Below are positions 1 through 11,924 of a stretch of DNA of 64,000 nucleotides, one piece after another. The notes below the pieces were generated by a model that was not told where the DNA came from, did no database searches, and was given only the letters and a program-made list of their open reading frames with translations. Position numbers and translations under genes: made by a program. Source of the stretch: Cymodocea nodosa (taxonomy: Eukaryota; Streptophyta; Magnoliopsida; Alismatales; Cymodoceaceae). The stretch covers positions 8,873,501 through 8,937,500 of the forward strand of contig CM072339.1 of the NCBI GenBank assembly GCA_036874045.1, in the 5' to 3' direction. Within the stretch, counting starts at the first letter, position 1. Each line of letters opens with the position of its first letter.

Positions 1-312
1 TATAAAAGGTAAGGGAGAATGATCTTTCCTAGTCACAGCATTCAACTTTCTATAGTCTATACATACTCTCCAGCCTGATTGAATTCTAGTAGGTATCAAG
101 TCTTGACTTTCATTCCTAATAACTGTTAATCCTGATTTCTTGGGAACTACATGGATTGGACTAACCCACGAGCTATTAGAAATCGGATATATTATATCAT
201 TATCTAACCATTTAACTATTTCCTTCCTGACTACTTCCTTAAGGTTTGGATTTAATCTCCTCTCAGGAATTCTAACAAGTTTAGCATTCTCTTCTAAATA
301 TATGTGGTGACA
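1..312 (-). pseudogene. Reverse transcriptase start, Athila copy 1
   Basis: The minus strand matches the RT start of Athila copy 2 (about 25320-25640). The match covers the stretch encoding the WVSPIHVVPKKSG-type motif and the RVCIDYRKLN motif typical of Ty3/gypsy RT fingers. The catalytic core lies beyond the window edge. It continues the pol order after the protease at 313-1272. Fossil. Confidence 0.75.
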
Positions 313-1272
313 TCATAAAGTTGAACTTAACCCTTTTATATCAGTCATAGTCCATCCTATTGCTTCTTTATAACTTTTTATTACCTCTTTTAATTTAGCT
401 ATTTGATCCTCTTTCAAATCTGAAGCAATAATGATTGGACAGGTCCGTTTATCTTCCAGAAATATATAGGTTAATTCAGGAGGTAAATGTTTTAATTCTA
501 AATGCTGCCCATCAGAAGCTAGAGCTCCTAATTGAACATCATCATTTTTTAAATTAATTTCTTCCTGATCTCCTTCTATATTTACGCTTTCACTTTCTTC
601 TAAAGTTACAAAATTGATTTGCCTATTTAATTCTTCTTGAATCACATCATCTAACATATCTCCTTCATCCTCTAAAAAGTCTATGGTATGTAAGGACATT
701 TCTAACTCCTCAAACCTTTCTAGTTTAAAAATATTTAATTGAGTATCCTCATTACCATATGCTAATTTCATTACTCTAGTTTTACAATTTATAACAGCCC
801 CTGATGTTGCTAAAAATGGCCTTCCCAAAATTAAAGATGTATCACTATTTTTATGCTTAATTTGTTGGGAATCCAAAATTACAATATCAATAGGATATAT
901 AAAATTCTTGATTTTAATTAAGACATCCTCTATTTTTCCTCTAGGGTATCTTATACTTCTATCATCCAATTGAATAACCGTACTAGTAGGAGTTAAGCCT
1001 TCTAATCCTAAGGATGCAAATATATCACTTGGCATAACATTTATACCTGCACCTAAGTCTATTAAGGTTCTTTCTAGAATGGTATTTCCTATGGTGCATG
1101 ATATAAGAGGGATTCCAATATTAGATAACCTTTTAGGAATTTGTCGCAGAAATAGGTAACTACTTTGCTCAGCTAAAAATACCTTTCTAAGAACTTTTCG
1201 CTCTCTTTTCTTAGTACACCAATCCTTCAGAAATTTAGCACAAGGTGGTATATTCTGCAATAGATCTAACAA
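313..1272 (-). pseudogene. Athila aspartic protease region, copy 1
   Basis: About 319 residues. The segment around LIDLGAGINVMPSDIF (residues ~70-86) is a retropepsin-like active site with D-L-G-A in place of the usual D-S/T-G-A, as is common in Athila and Tat elements. A second conserved block, SLILGRPFLATSGAVI (~146-161), is the ILGRPFL flap-side motif of plant gypsy proteases. The C-terminal half is acidic and leads into RT (TYIFLEDKRTCPIIIA). The matching reading in Athila copy 2 is at 24399-25442. Part of a fossil element and not an active gene. Confidence 0.8.
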
Positions 1273-1317
1273 AGGAATGTTAACTTGTACTTTTTCAAAA
1301 ATTTCTCTTATTTTTTC

Positions 1318-1836
1318 TTATTTTTCAGGAATTGTTTGTTGTAATCTTTCAGGATAGGGTGCTAAAGATTTTGATTTCAAAGACTCTTTTTCTTTCAGTT
1401 GATTTGTTTGATCATTTTTAGCTTCAATTGCAGATTTAGATTGTTCTTCAGTGATTTCTAGATTTTCAGCTATTACATTTTCATTATCATTTTGATTTTT
1501 ACTCTTGTCCACCTTCATATCATTTTCATTTTGAGTTCTTGGTGGTATATCAGTTCTAGATCTTAATGTTACACATACATCTTCCAGATTTTCGTTACTT
1601 TCATGATGTTTTTGTATATCATTTTCGTGATTATGATCTTCAATTGTTTTTAGTTTTAAAGTGCATTCTTTAAATTCTCTTACATTTGTGTTTTCTGTTT
1701 GTTGTATATTTTGCAAGTTGTGCAGGTTTATAACATTATAATTTTCATTGTCTTGTTGTAAAACTTGTATTTTCATTGCATTTTTGTCTAACGCTTTTAA
1801 TTTTGTTTCCAGATCATCTAATTTCATTACATTCAA
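1318..1836 (-). pseudogene. Athila gag-to-protease linker, copy 1
   Basis: A low-complexity, highly charged Asn/Glu/Lys-rich stretch of about 172 residues, with VTLRSRTDIPPRTQN near the middle (the VTLRSG-type motif found after gag in Athila and Tat elements) and APYPERLQQ near the end. It lies between the zinc-knuckle part and the protease and is homologous to 22980-23560 and 23796-24395 in copy 2. No enzymatic role is visible; it probably belongs to the C-terminal gag/linker polyprotein. Fossil. Confidence 0.7.
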
Positions 1837-1884
1837 TTTTTGATCAACTTTCTTTATGGCCTTTTTAGTTTCGTAAATTATATC

Positions 1885-2325
1885 CTATTTAGGTTCTGAA
1901 TATGCCTCCTTATAGTTTAATTGGTTGACTTCTTGTTGTTGACACACAAAGTATTCCAGTTTGTCCAGATTTTGCTCTATACTATGCTCTAGTCTGTCAT
2001 AACTATCCCAAACTTCAGTGTCTCTCATCATATTACACATTCTATACTGACCATCAGTTGGGTAAACTATAGGATTCTCATACTTGGCTCTATTATATTT
2101 AGGATAATTCATTTGTTGTTCATGGGATCTATCAATCTGTAAATGTCTCAATTTCAAACAATCAGAAATGTCGTGTCCTTCAGAATTGCAGAATTCACAT
2201 ATGCTAATTAAAGGTTTCAGAAATCTTTGAGCATAAGCATATGCCATATTCTCAATTACAGAAGAAAACACACAACTTTGACTATTAAAATGAAACAGCT
2301 CTAACAGTTGCTTATATCTATTCAA
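1885..2325 (-). pseudogene. Athila gag C-terminal part with CCHC knuckle, copy 1
   Basis: About 146 residues that include CEFCNSEGHDISDCLKL (residues ~42-58), a CX2CX4HX4C zinc knuckle of the nucleocapsid type. It starts only some tens of bases after the primer site. The usual N-terminal retrotransposon gag domain is not seen here or in copy 2, so this family may have a short gag or share an ancestral loss. The homolog in copy 2 starts at 22559. Confidence 0.75.
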
Positions 2326-2346
2326 TTCAGTTCAATTCAATTCAAT

Positions 2347-2364
2347 TCCCCGGCAACGGCGCCA
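2347..2364 (-). other. Primer binding site, tRNA-Asp
   Basis: Read on the minus strand the 18 bases are TGGCGCCGTTGCCGGGGA, a perfect complement of the 3' end of plant tRNA-Asp(GTC) including CCA. It lies 7 bases inside the LTR end (2372). This primer is typical of Athila elements. Confidence 0.9.
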
Positions 2365-2371
2365 TAAAACT

Positions 2372-4249
2372 TGTTCGTGTTTTCCCAGCACTACACTAGA
2401 AAAACTTGGATTTGTTACTTCTATTTTTCCTTAGTTAATTTATCTTTATGCCTATTCTTTCTTTTAGAAGTAAACAAACAACCTTTAATACAATTTAGAT
2501 ATTAATTCCAATTTGTACTTTAACTGCAAGTGCACAGTGTCTATTGTATCAGTGTGCAAGTACAGGTCAATCCCATAGGGAATTGCTGACGAATTTAAGA
2601 AATGTTCGATTGTGAACAATTCAAATTTATATTCAATAAGCACTTCATTGAGTTATAGTTAACTCAACGGACTAAGTTCGTTGAGTTATGGATAACTCAA
2701 CGGACTAAGTTCGTTGAGTTATGGATAACTCAACGGACTATCCTCGTGGACTTAAGTTAACTCAACGAGCTTGTCTCTTCTTTATAATACTACTAATTAC
2801 AGAGGAATTCGGCCAACCATTGAGCGATTCCACAGATTGTAAATAACATCAATTAAGCTTTTTAATGCTAGTTAACATTGGATTTATCATTATGCAATAC
2901 TAACATTCAGATGATTCAAACAGTAACCATTAAAATCTTTAAGTTGTTTTGTACGAACCAATTTCAGTAAACTGTAAAATTAAAACTAACATAAAACAAT
3001 CATAAAATTGATACACAACATTAATCACGATACAACACCAACAATACAACATACAAATAAAGATAAATTATTTTTGGTATTTTTGTTTTGATGTGATGGG
3101 CGAAAGGTGAAATGTAAAGTAATTTCACTTGACAGTAAATACTTCCGACACTACTTGCAACGCGATTACACCACTGAAACTTGAACCACTTACAATTCTG
3201 TCTCCTCTCCCTATAGAATCGCAAGTCCAGAATTGCAAGATGATCTCCTCTTCAGCATACAGGCATCAACCCGAAGCCAAGGCTAAAATAAAAGCTTTAC
3301 GATCTCCTGAAATATGAGTCGGTGCTTGGTGAAAATGTCTTCCCTTCTCGCGATGCGATCACTCCTCACAATGGTTGTCAGGCACTGTGTTTGGCTCGGA
3401 ATCGACCCGACATCAGGCAAGTATCCTCACAGACCTCCGATGATTGGTGATTATGGTGGTGATACGATGGTTGGTGTGATACTTCAGAGAATCGCCGATA
3501 TTGTTTGCAGAAAGCTCAGTGCTCCTCCTCTGTATACACTGGTCGTCCATCGATCACACTCTTTCTTTTTTCTTCTTCTTTTCTTTTATATTTCTTCAGT
3601 GGTAATTGCTTCTGCTTGAATGGTCGGTTGGATTTCCTTCCTTCAGATCAACGACGATGATTTCTTTCTCCCTACGCGATTGAATTGCTACGTGATACGT
3701 GCAAACGTGGTTTTTCCTTCCAACTATCTGTTCCTGCAACCGCTACAGTGGCATATTAGAAAATATATAGTCCGTGGAGTTACAGATAACTCAACGGACT
3801 TCCTTCGTTGATTTAACTATAAAACATGTGCAAAAATAACAACTTAAGTTTATAACGCTAACCTAACGCGTTGCCTTAGTGTATTTTCATGTAACTCAAC
3901 GCGTGCAGTTATACTAACTTAAGGAGTTATAACGTAAGTAAATCTACCAGCTCTCAACATGTGTCAGCAGCAGTTTAAACATAAAATAACATTCCGGAGA
4001 GTTACAGGTATAACTATCCGATGCTTAGATGCATTTTCGGATACTTAAGTATTTCATAGCCTGCAATTTACCGACAGTTCATAAATGTACAAAATTAACA
4101 TTAATTCCCCAAAATTAAGCAGATTCTTCAATTAAAGCATATAACAGTGCAATTATAACATAATGGCTTAATTCTCATATGATAAGCTAAATATTATGCA
4201 ATTAACCATCATTTAACCGTTAATAATATGCACTTTTTCATTCTAAACA
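2372..4249 (-). repeat. 5' LTR of Athila copy 1 (1878 bp)
   Basis: Bounded by TGTTTAG (minus-strand 5' end, at 4249) and a GAACA 3' end at 2372, next to the primer site. It contains the conserved Athila-type 3' box (about 2525-2585, GTGCACAGTGTCTATTGTAT and the CCCATAGGGAATTGCTGA segment). It also has a tandem hairpin array at 2645-2742 and a conserved His-rich reading at about 3400-3570 on the minus strand. It is homologous to 20372-22453 and 12189-14256. Confidence 0.85.
2645..2742. repeat. 33-bp tandem array of hairpin units in the Athila LTR
   Basis: About three units with a period of 33 bases. Each carries the inverted pair GTTGAGTTA and TAACTCAAC separated by 4 bases (TGGA or TAGT-like), followed by GGACTAAGTTC. 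The array lies near the 3' end of the LTR (R/U5 side). The other two LTR copies have fewer clear units. Confidence 0.85.
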
Positions 4250-5382
4250 CTGTTCCATCTAAATATTTTCTTCCAACTCACCATGCAAGAAGGCCGTCCT
4301 TACATCTAGTTGTTCCAACTCCAAATTCTACGTTGCAGCAATAGATAGCAAAACTCTAATAGATGTATGACGTATAATAGGAGCAAATATCCCATTGAAG
4401 TCAACTCCTTGCTGTGAATAACCTTTGGCAACTAACCTTGCCTTGTGCTGCATACCTATATTGCCTTGAGTCCTAATCTTCTTCTTGTAGACCCATTTGC
4501 AGCCAACAATATTTGTGTTCTTTGGACGTTTCACCAACTCCCAAGTCTTATTCTTATAGAGGGATTGGAGTTCCTCCTCCATAGCAGACATCCAAAGACC
4601 AACTTCTAAACTTCTCATTGTAGCTTCATATGTAGGTGGATCAATAGAATCCTCCACCTTAATTGCTACTTGTAAGGCAAAAGCAACCAAACTGTCATAG
4701 CCATATCTGATCGGAGGTCTAACGTCCCTTCTAGGACTGTCTTTGCCAATGATTCTTGGTGGTGGTTGCTCCACCTCTTCCTCCTCAACTTCATCCTCTT
4801 GAACTTCAGATAAGTTTTCTCTAATTTCAACTTGATCAGTGTTAGGTGGCTGTTATGCATCATCTAACTCCATCTGTTCAAGAATGGTGTGCCCAATTTC
4901 TAGTGATTCATCTACTAGTTTATTTGTAGCCTGCAAAAGAGACTTCTCATCAAAAGTAACATCACAACTATATATTACTTTGTGAGATTCAATATCATAT
5001 ATCCTGTATCCCTTTACACCAATGCCATAGCCCACAAATATGCCTTTCTTTGTACGTGGTTCCAGTTTGCCATTATTCACATGGTAGTAAGCTAGACACC
5101 CAAAAACTCTGAGCTTTAAATAGCTAGTAGACCTTTTTAGCCATACCTCAAGATGTATCTTCCCATCTAAGGCACTAGAAGGGGACCTGTTCACCAAAAA
5201 GGAAGCTGTGTTAATAGCCTCTACCCAAAATTTCTTGTTCAAACCTGCATGAGACAATATACAACGTGCCTTTTCTAGGAGTGTCATGTTCAATCTTTCT
5301 GCTACTCCATTTTGTTGAGGGGTATTTCTAACTGTATTATGTCGTGTGATGCCTTCATTTCTACAAAAGCTATCAAATTTCT
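4250..5382 (-). pseudogene. Copia D: integrase C-terminal part and RT start
   Basis: Minus-strand Ty1/copia pol. From the right: an integrase tail with GVAERMNMTLLEKARCILSH and the FVGYGIGVKGYRIYD motif of copia integrases. This is followed by an acidic linker and the start of RT, with WELVKRPKNTNIVGCKWVYK and HKARLVAKGYSQQGVDF. The left end stops where Athila copy 1 is inserted (4249). The right end stops at Sirevirus copy 3 (5383). The missing middle of integrase resumes at 14257. TNT1/Tork-like by motif spelling. Fossil with several breaks. Confidence 0.8.
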
Positions 5383-6973
5383 TGTAGGATCGTATGGCTA
5401 CACAAGAGGGGGTGAATTGTGTTTTTCAACATTTTCGATTATAATTGAAACTTCAAAATTAAAAACAAGTCGAGACACTGTTTTCATAAAATTATTTTAT
5501 TCAAGGTTTCAATTACACTATACAATTCAATTCTCCTCATTGTAGATGCAATTATATAACGATATCATGTTTCATCTATTCAATTTCATAACTACAAATA
5601 AAGAAAACTAATTTACGAAATTTAAAACATTTCTCCTTGTTTGAGATCTTTCTTCTTCTTCTTCTTTTTCTTCTTCAGCAATTCTTTAGTGACGAATATC
5701 TGATTTTCTCTACTTCACTGAATTTGCTTTCTTCTGATATTTCAGATCTTCAATGACATAAATTTGACCTTTTCTGCTTCACTGAATTTTCTTCCATCTG
5801 AGAGCTTTTCCCCGAAAGGTGTTTTTGATCCCTGAAAATATTTTCGTTTGGTATGTAGGGATAATTTGATCAACGAGAATTCTGTGCCTTTTATACTGTA
5901 TCTTCATTTCATGCATATCCTCCATGTTTAATCACTACCAGTTTTCCACTTCTTCATGTTTTCTCTTTTTCCTTCATCGAAATATACAAGTTCTGACCCA
6001 TGTTTACATTTCAATTTTTCTTTAATCATCAATCCTAGATCTCTGAAAAATTTCCTGCAAAATAAACTTTCTTGTCCAAAATTTTTCATCAAATGTAATA
6101 AGAAGTTGTTACTTTAATGTTAACTAAACGAGTAAAATAAGTAGATATATAACTTAACGTTTCTAACTTAATGAGTTCCTCATGTGCCAATTCACGTGAC
6201 AAGTACTATAGCTAACTCACTGAACTAAGTCTGTGGTGTTACGCTAACTCAACGAACCAGCTTCGTTGTATTACAGATAACTCATCGAAAACAGTTTTAG
6301 TATTAGATAGTTACGGTTATAAGTCTCCAAAAAACTGTAACTCACCGATTCAGCAATAAACAAATGTTTTTATAATAAGAATTTTACCATGTGCAAAAAT
6401 AACAACTTAAATTTATAACGCTAACCTAACGCGTTGCCTTAGTGTTCAATATAACAACTCAACGTGTGCAGTTATGTTAACTTAACTAGTTAAACATGTG
6501 CAACTCACGTGATACAATATAACATTCAGAACCTTTAATTTCACCACATGTACAATACTAACTTAATGAGTTTGTTTCTTCTTTTACTCACTAACTTAAT
6601 GAGTTCTCACGTGACCTATTTTAACCTTTAAACCTCTAACTCAATGAGTTCTCACATGATCTCTATACAAATAACATTCTAACTTAACGAGTTGTCTAAA
6701 CGTGCACTGTTCATGATACAAAAAATATAACTTTAAAATATATCATGCTTTTCAATAAAAATACACGTTAACTTAACATTTAGTTAAATGAGAAATTAAT
6801 GCAACGAAACGACTAGTTATTTAACTTAGTATAATTTCAGATCCAATACAGACAAGTATTTATATTAGTAAACGTTTTCTATATTAATTGATGTTCTTAA
6901 TTTACTTTCACAAGTAATAGTAATTGAGCAAATATGATTACTTTCATTCAGCACACATCATCAAAGTACAACA
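5383..6973 (-). repeat. 3' LTR of Sirevirus copy 3 (1591 bp)
   Basis: Starts TGTAGGATCGTATGGCTAC at 5383 (LTR 3' end read in reverse) and ends with ACAACA at 6973, followed by the polypurine tract. It contains arrays of AACTTAACGAGTT-like words (about 6100-6800) and a CTTCTT-rich block near 5650. Close in sequence to the four other full Sirevirus LTRs in the window. Confidence 0.85.
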
Positions 6974-6974
6974 A

Positions 6975-6987
6975 TCTCCCCCTTTTT
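6975..6987 (-). other. Polypurine tract, Sirevirus copy 3 (LTR-proximal)
   Basis: Minus strand AAAAAGGGGGAGA, one base inside the 3' LTR. Second-strand priming site. A second identical tract lies at 7300-7312 and a variant near 7274, the multi-tract signature known for Sireviruses. Confidence 0.85.
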
Positions 6988-7532
6988 GATGATGACAAAA
7001 CCATATTAAATCAATTATGAAATATATATAACTCAACAAAGCACTTTCGTTGGGTTAATTTTTAATTCAACAAACTTGTTTGTTGACTTAAGTTCACTTA
7101 AGCTTATTTCTATTGTTTGTGTAAAATTTCACCTCTCAGAAATAAAACTTTCAGATGTCAATAATTACATAAGTATCTTTCAGATTTTAATAACCACATA
7201 ATTATCTTTCAGATTACAATAGCTACATAATTATCTTCTCCCTTTATAATATACACATTTAAACTCATAATCATCTCCCTCTTTTTGAACTTATAATCAT
7301 CTCCCCCTTTTTGTCATTAATCAAAAAGATGATTACATATTATATAAATCGAGAGACATATTTACAGCTAAACGTTCGTAAACATTAATAAGAATTGAAT
7401 CATTTACAGAAAAAATGTATTGTTCAAATAATCAAACAATAAATACAAACATTACATTTTGTATTCAAAAACAAGCAAACAGACAAATGACTTGACATTT
7501 ATCTATTCCTCCTAATGATATCACTAATAGCA

Positions 7533-9132
7533 TTACAAATTATCTCTTAGATGCCTAATATCATTTCTGATGTCATTAAGCACAACATCTAGGTCAAGAG
7601 GTAGCTTGGGTTGTTGTTGTACTTGATCTGAATAGCTTGGCTGTTGTGGTTGTATGTGTTTTGTATAGTCAAGTTGTTGTTGCTGTCGTTGAGGTTGATG
7701 CATGGCCTGGAATTTTTGCAAATCTTTGATACTAAAATCTCTCATGCCTTTGGTTTGCAAGAAGTCTACATACAACATCACAAAAAAATAACTTGGAACT
7801 CATATGCTGTAGTTGAGAAATGAAAACATCAAACCAATTGATTTGAATTCTGTTCAGGAGGCCATAAGTTGCATATAAACAACTTCTATTGACTTTCAGA
7901 TTATGTCCGACTCTCTGAAATAAATTGGCATGTAGGATATTTGCAATAAACCTTGCCTCTACATTCAGATTTTCCATTAATCTCATTTCACTATATACAT
8001 CTGGAATCTTTGATAAAGACTGAATGTCCCATTCCAACTGTTTAACCATGTCAAATCTGTTAGTAACAACAACACCTTCATTCTTCAATCCCAAAACTTC
8101 AAAAATTAATTCAGGAGGTAATGTGAACTCTTGTTGATTTATTTGAGTTGTCAATATATTGTCATTCTTGACCAGATTGCTGTAAAAAACTGTAATAAGC
8201 TCTTTATATTGTTTCCATTGTGTTCCAACTGGTAGGAATTGAATTAAGTCTTGAAACTCAAATAGATCTTTTATTTCCATCAAATTTCTAAACTTTATTG
8301 GGCGAGCATGCAGAATCTGACATGTAATCAAATTATTGTATTTCTGCAATGCTTCTTCAAACCTAAAATAAATTGAATTGCCTTGAATTTGTAATACTCT
8401 ATACAAAGAAGGTGATACCCAAAGCCTTGATTTAGAATTTAATTCATCTTAAGGAACCTTTTCTTCAAAATGAATGTCATGTTGTTCTTCTGTGAAAATA
8501 TTTTCTTGAAGTTGCATAGGTAGGCTTGATTCTCCAGCTTCAACATTGTAAGGAACATTTTTAATATCCTCTACATTCATTAGTTCAGTCTCTATAAAAT
8601 GTTCAGAGTTCAATTGTTCCACAAATTCTACAGTCGGTGTATCTATCTGTAAGTCTTCATTGTGTTCAATAGATATTTCCATTGATACATGCTGTGAATT
8701 CTCAGACTCTGGTTCTATAGATTCTGAAATAGGCTGATTAACAGATATTGTTGAGTATTTTGTTTTGATGATGTGTGCTAAATGAAAATAATCATATTTG
8801 CTCAATTACTATTGCTTGTGAAAAGAAATTAAAATCATCAATTAATACAGAAAAAGTTTACTGATATAAATACTTGTTTGTATTGGATCTGAAATTATAT
8901 TAAGTTGAGTATTTATACTTTCAGTAGTATTTTGAAGTTCTTGTCTAACTTCATTAAGTATTCCTTCAGAAAAGAAATATTCACTATATATTTGAGCTAA
9001 CCTTTTGCCAACTTGAAATATTTTCTTAAACCATGCTCGTGGAACTTCATCTTCATCTATTTCTTTTCCTTTTCCATTTCCTCTGCCTTTTCCTTTTCCT
9101 CTGCCACGCCCTTTGAAGAACTTGGAAACCAT
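7533..9132 (-). pseudogene. Sirevirus accessory ORF, copy 3
   Basis: Starts at the ATG at 9132 with MVSKFFKGRGRGKGKGRGNG, a basic RG/KG-rich N-terminus that could bind nucleic acid. An acidic, low-complexity middle follows (8449-8805). The folded-looking part is at 7732-8406: LMEIKDLFEFQDLIQFLPVG, then ELIFEVLGLKNEGVV and NRIQINWFDVFISQLQHMSS. The C-terminus is Gln-rich (PQRQQQQLD). The globular part resembles the plant transposon-associated domain I know as PF20167; I make this match from memory of the motif R-x-x-I-N. It follows pol where Sireviruses carry their extra ORF. Fossil with several breaks. Confidence 0.7.
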
Positions 9133-10775
9133 CGTCGCAGGTTGTAACATGAACAAGCGGGAAAGTTTTTCAGACACAAAGTTTATGAATAACCTAAGTT
9201 CTCGTGTAATAAGTATTTAAAATAGGGTTTTAGTTGACTAACTCAACTAGGATAATAGTTAGGTTTGGATTTTAAATGAATATTGAATATAATTTATTCA
9301 ATCAAGATACCCAAAATATTTAAGCATAACTTGTTGAGTTAACTAACCTAACGAGTAAAACACTATCTAGAGGTAGTTTTATACGTTACCTTATATAACA
9401 TAACGTTTAGTTAGAATACTTTACCAAAAATAAGTTTCAGATGCTTTCAACTAAAACCTTCCGAAGATAACACACAAGCTATAATTAACACATATAACAC
9501 ATCATCTTGAGAGCATTGTAAACTATTCTAATATTCTTTTTATGAATCTAAAATAGTTTGTTTGTCTTTTGAATTGTTTTATCAAGATCTTAAGAGGACT
9601 AAAATCAGATTAACCAAGATTTATATTTTGAATTATATTAATCTATTTTGGACATTGTAATTCCTCTCCCCTACAAATATACTTCAAATATATTCAATAA
9701 CATACAAAATATACTTGTATAAAATAGATGTTAATTATAACTATACTTTAAATTTTCTTTTCAGAAGTTTTCTGTCATCCTGAATTCATCAAAAATGATT
9801 TCAAGAATCAACTCCAACCGTATATGAATTAAAACATAACTTTAAATTTAATATGATTGACTCAAGGAAAATAAAAGAATGTAACTCAAATAGACATTTT
9901 CAAAAGTGCTAATGTTGATTCAATAAATCAGTAGTCATATTGGTAGAAACTATATTTGATTCAAAGATATCTGTATTTAATGAAACATCTTTTATCTTTT
10001 CAAAATAGTAAATATTGATAATTTTCTTTAAAAGTTAGTTTGAAAAGCTTGAATCATACAAGAACTTTCTAATGTACCTGTGTAATGAGCTTTCAGTCAA
10101 CAATCCCAAGTCTAATCAGGACCTTAGATTGCTAGATTTAAAGAGTCATTTTCAGAACAACAATCCTTACGTACTTATCTGCTCAAGTACAAAAGGCTCG
10201 TGATCAAACTGATTAATAAACTCTCAAAGATTTTCACTTTGTAAGCACTTTTCATTTTAAGCACAGTATATATGTATTCCATTAATATAGAAGCAATAAA
10301 ACACAAATCTCATTCAATTTTTACATCTATGATTTTACTGAAAATATGAATCGATTTCAATAAGCTCATACTTTTGATTAGTAGTTTAAGATGATTTACA
10401 TATACATTATTCTACAAGTTTAATCAATCAAGTCAAACTCATTCTTGATCATATGCACTTTCATTGATCCAACAAAAATCACTTAATCAAAATTTCAGGA
10501 TTTCAGAGGAATTTAATGTTTTTCATTGTCACTTCCACTTAAAATTTTGAAAACCATCAAACTTGACAAAATACATAAAATCAATAAGATACTACTATAA
10601 TTTTACAATAAATACATAGTATCTTATGTAGTAGTTTAGATATTACTCAGATATTTATAATAAGTATATAATATCTATGAGGTAAACAATATCATCAACA
10701 AAATTTATCTTTTTGTGGAGTTTAAGTATTTTACACATCACAAAGCCTACAAATACCTAAATTTAATCTTATGTT
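9133..10775 (-). other. Non-coding spacer between RNase H and accessory ORF, Sirevirus copy 3
   Basis: About 1.6 kb with no supported gene. Collinear with 32600-34134 (copy 1) and 48521-50105 (copy 2). It has AT-rich inverted words near 10590-10690 (GATACTACTA.., TAGTATCTTA, ATATTATAA) and TAACCTAACGAG words near 9340. It may hold a promoter or splice acceptor for the accessory ORF; that is inference. Confidence 0.6.
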
Positions 10776-11924
10776 CTAGAAAGTAGTTTCATCTAGAGGT
10801 TTTGTAAAAATATGAGCTAATTGATTTTTACTAGACACAAATCCTAATTTAATTTTTCCTTTAATTACTATATCTCTTAGAAAATGATGTCTAACCTCTA
10901 TATGCTTTGCTCTAGAATGTAATACAGGATTTTTGGAAAGATTTATTGTAGAACTACTGTCATAATAAATCTTAGTTATATTATAAGATAATCCAAAATT
11001 TTCTAAAGTTTGCCTTATCCACAGAATCTGAGTACAACATAGTGCAGCAGCAATGTATTCAGCTTCAATAGTTGAAAGTGCTACACAATTTTGCTTTTTA
11101 CTAAACCATGATACCAAATTATTTCCCAATAATTGACATGTGCCACTGGTACTTTTTATATCAAATTTAGATCCTATGTAATTAGCATCAGTATATCCTA
11201 TAAGATCTATTGAACTATCCTTAGAATAATATAGTTCAAAATTTTTAGTTCCTTGTATATATCTAAATATTCTTTTAACAGCAATTGAGTGTGATTCTTT
11301 AAGACTAGATTGAAATCTAGCACAAGCACACACAACAAACATAATATCAGGTCTACTAGCTGTCAAATAAAGTAAAGAACCAATCATACTTCTATATTTT
11401 CTTTGATCTATTGATTTTCCTATGCCATCAATATCTAAATTTAAAGTACTCAAAGGAGTTCCCTGAATCCTTGTATCACTAAAATTAAATTTCTTAAGCA
11501 TTTCATCTACATATTTTTCCTGATTTAAAAATATACCTTTATCCATTTGCTTAATTTGAAGTCCTAGAAAATATGAAAGTTCTCCTATCATACTCATTTC
11601 AAACTACCTAGACATCTCTTTAGAAAATATTTTTATTAGTTTATCAAAAGTTGCTCTAAAGATTATATCATCCACATATATTTGAACAACAATCTGATCT
11701 TTCTCATCTCTCTTGAAAAGTAGAGTACGATCTACTTTTACCATGATATATCCTTGTTCTATTAAAAAAGTAGATAACTTTTCATACCACGATCTAGGTG
11801 CTTGCTTCAAACCATGTAAGACTTTCTTCAATTTATACACATAGTCAGGATTTTTAATATCTTCAAATCTAAGTGGTTGTTTTACATAATATCCACTATC
11901 AATTAGTTTTATAACACTCAGCAA
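10776..11924 (-). pseudogene. Sirevirus RT end and RNase H, copy 3
   Basis: The upper part (11604-11924) has VKQPLRFEDIKNPDYVYKLK and the RT catalytic IYVDDIIF (YVDD box). The lower part (10776-11597) has MIGELSYFLGLQIKQ, GSLLYLTASRPDIMF and the RNase H blocks ALSTIEAEYIAAA and HSRAKHIEVRHHFLRDIV. The lineage is clearly Ty1/copia, close to copies 1 and 2. Part of a broken element. Confidence 0.85.

Larger units (their letters stand above)
1..4249 (-). mobile_element. Athila-type Ty3/gypsy retrotransposon, copy 1 (partial, runs off left edge)
   Basis: Reading on the minus strand from 4249 down, the order is 5' LTR, tRNA-Asp primer site, gag C-terminal part with a CCHC knuckle, aspartic protease and the start of reverse transcriptase at the window edge. 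The same family recurs at 20372-27429 (plus) and as an LTR at 12189-14256. The primer site and the protease motif type point to the Athila lineage. The right end abuts minus-strand copia D sequence, so this copy is inserted in D. The element is a fossil with a few breaks in the visible part. Its 3' LTR lies outside the window, so its age cannot be estimated here. Confidence 0.85.

Noticed and set aside
2347-2364. tRNA-Asp gene end (also TGGTATCAGAGC sites as tRNA-Met gene ends)
   Set aside because: Only the 3' complement is present, right next to LTR ends. No cloverleaf, anticodon arm or A/B boxes. They are primer binding sites.
5648-5676. CTTCTT tract (also 28780-28810, 37915-37940, 44445-44465) as a functional GAGA-like regulatory site
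   Set aside because: It is a length-variable microsatellite inside the Sirevirus LTR; nothing in the sequence shows function.
7533-7781. Gln-rich reading as an independent transcription-activator gene
   Set aside because: It is the C-terminal part of the accessory ORF, in the same place and order in all three Sirevirus copies.
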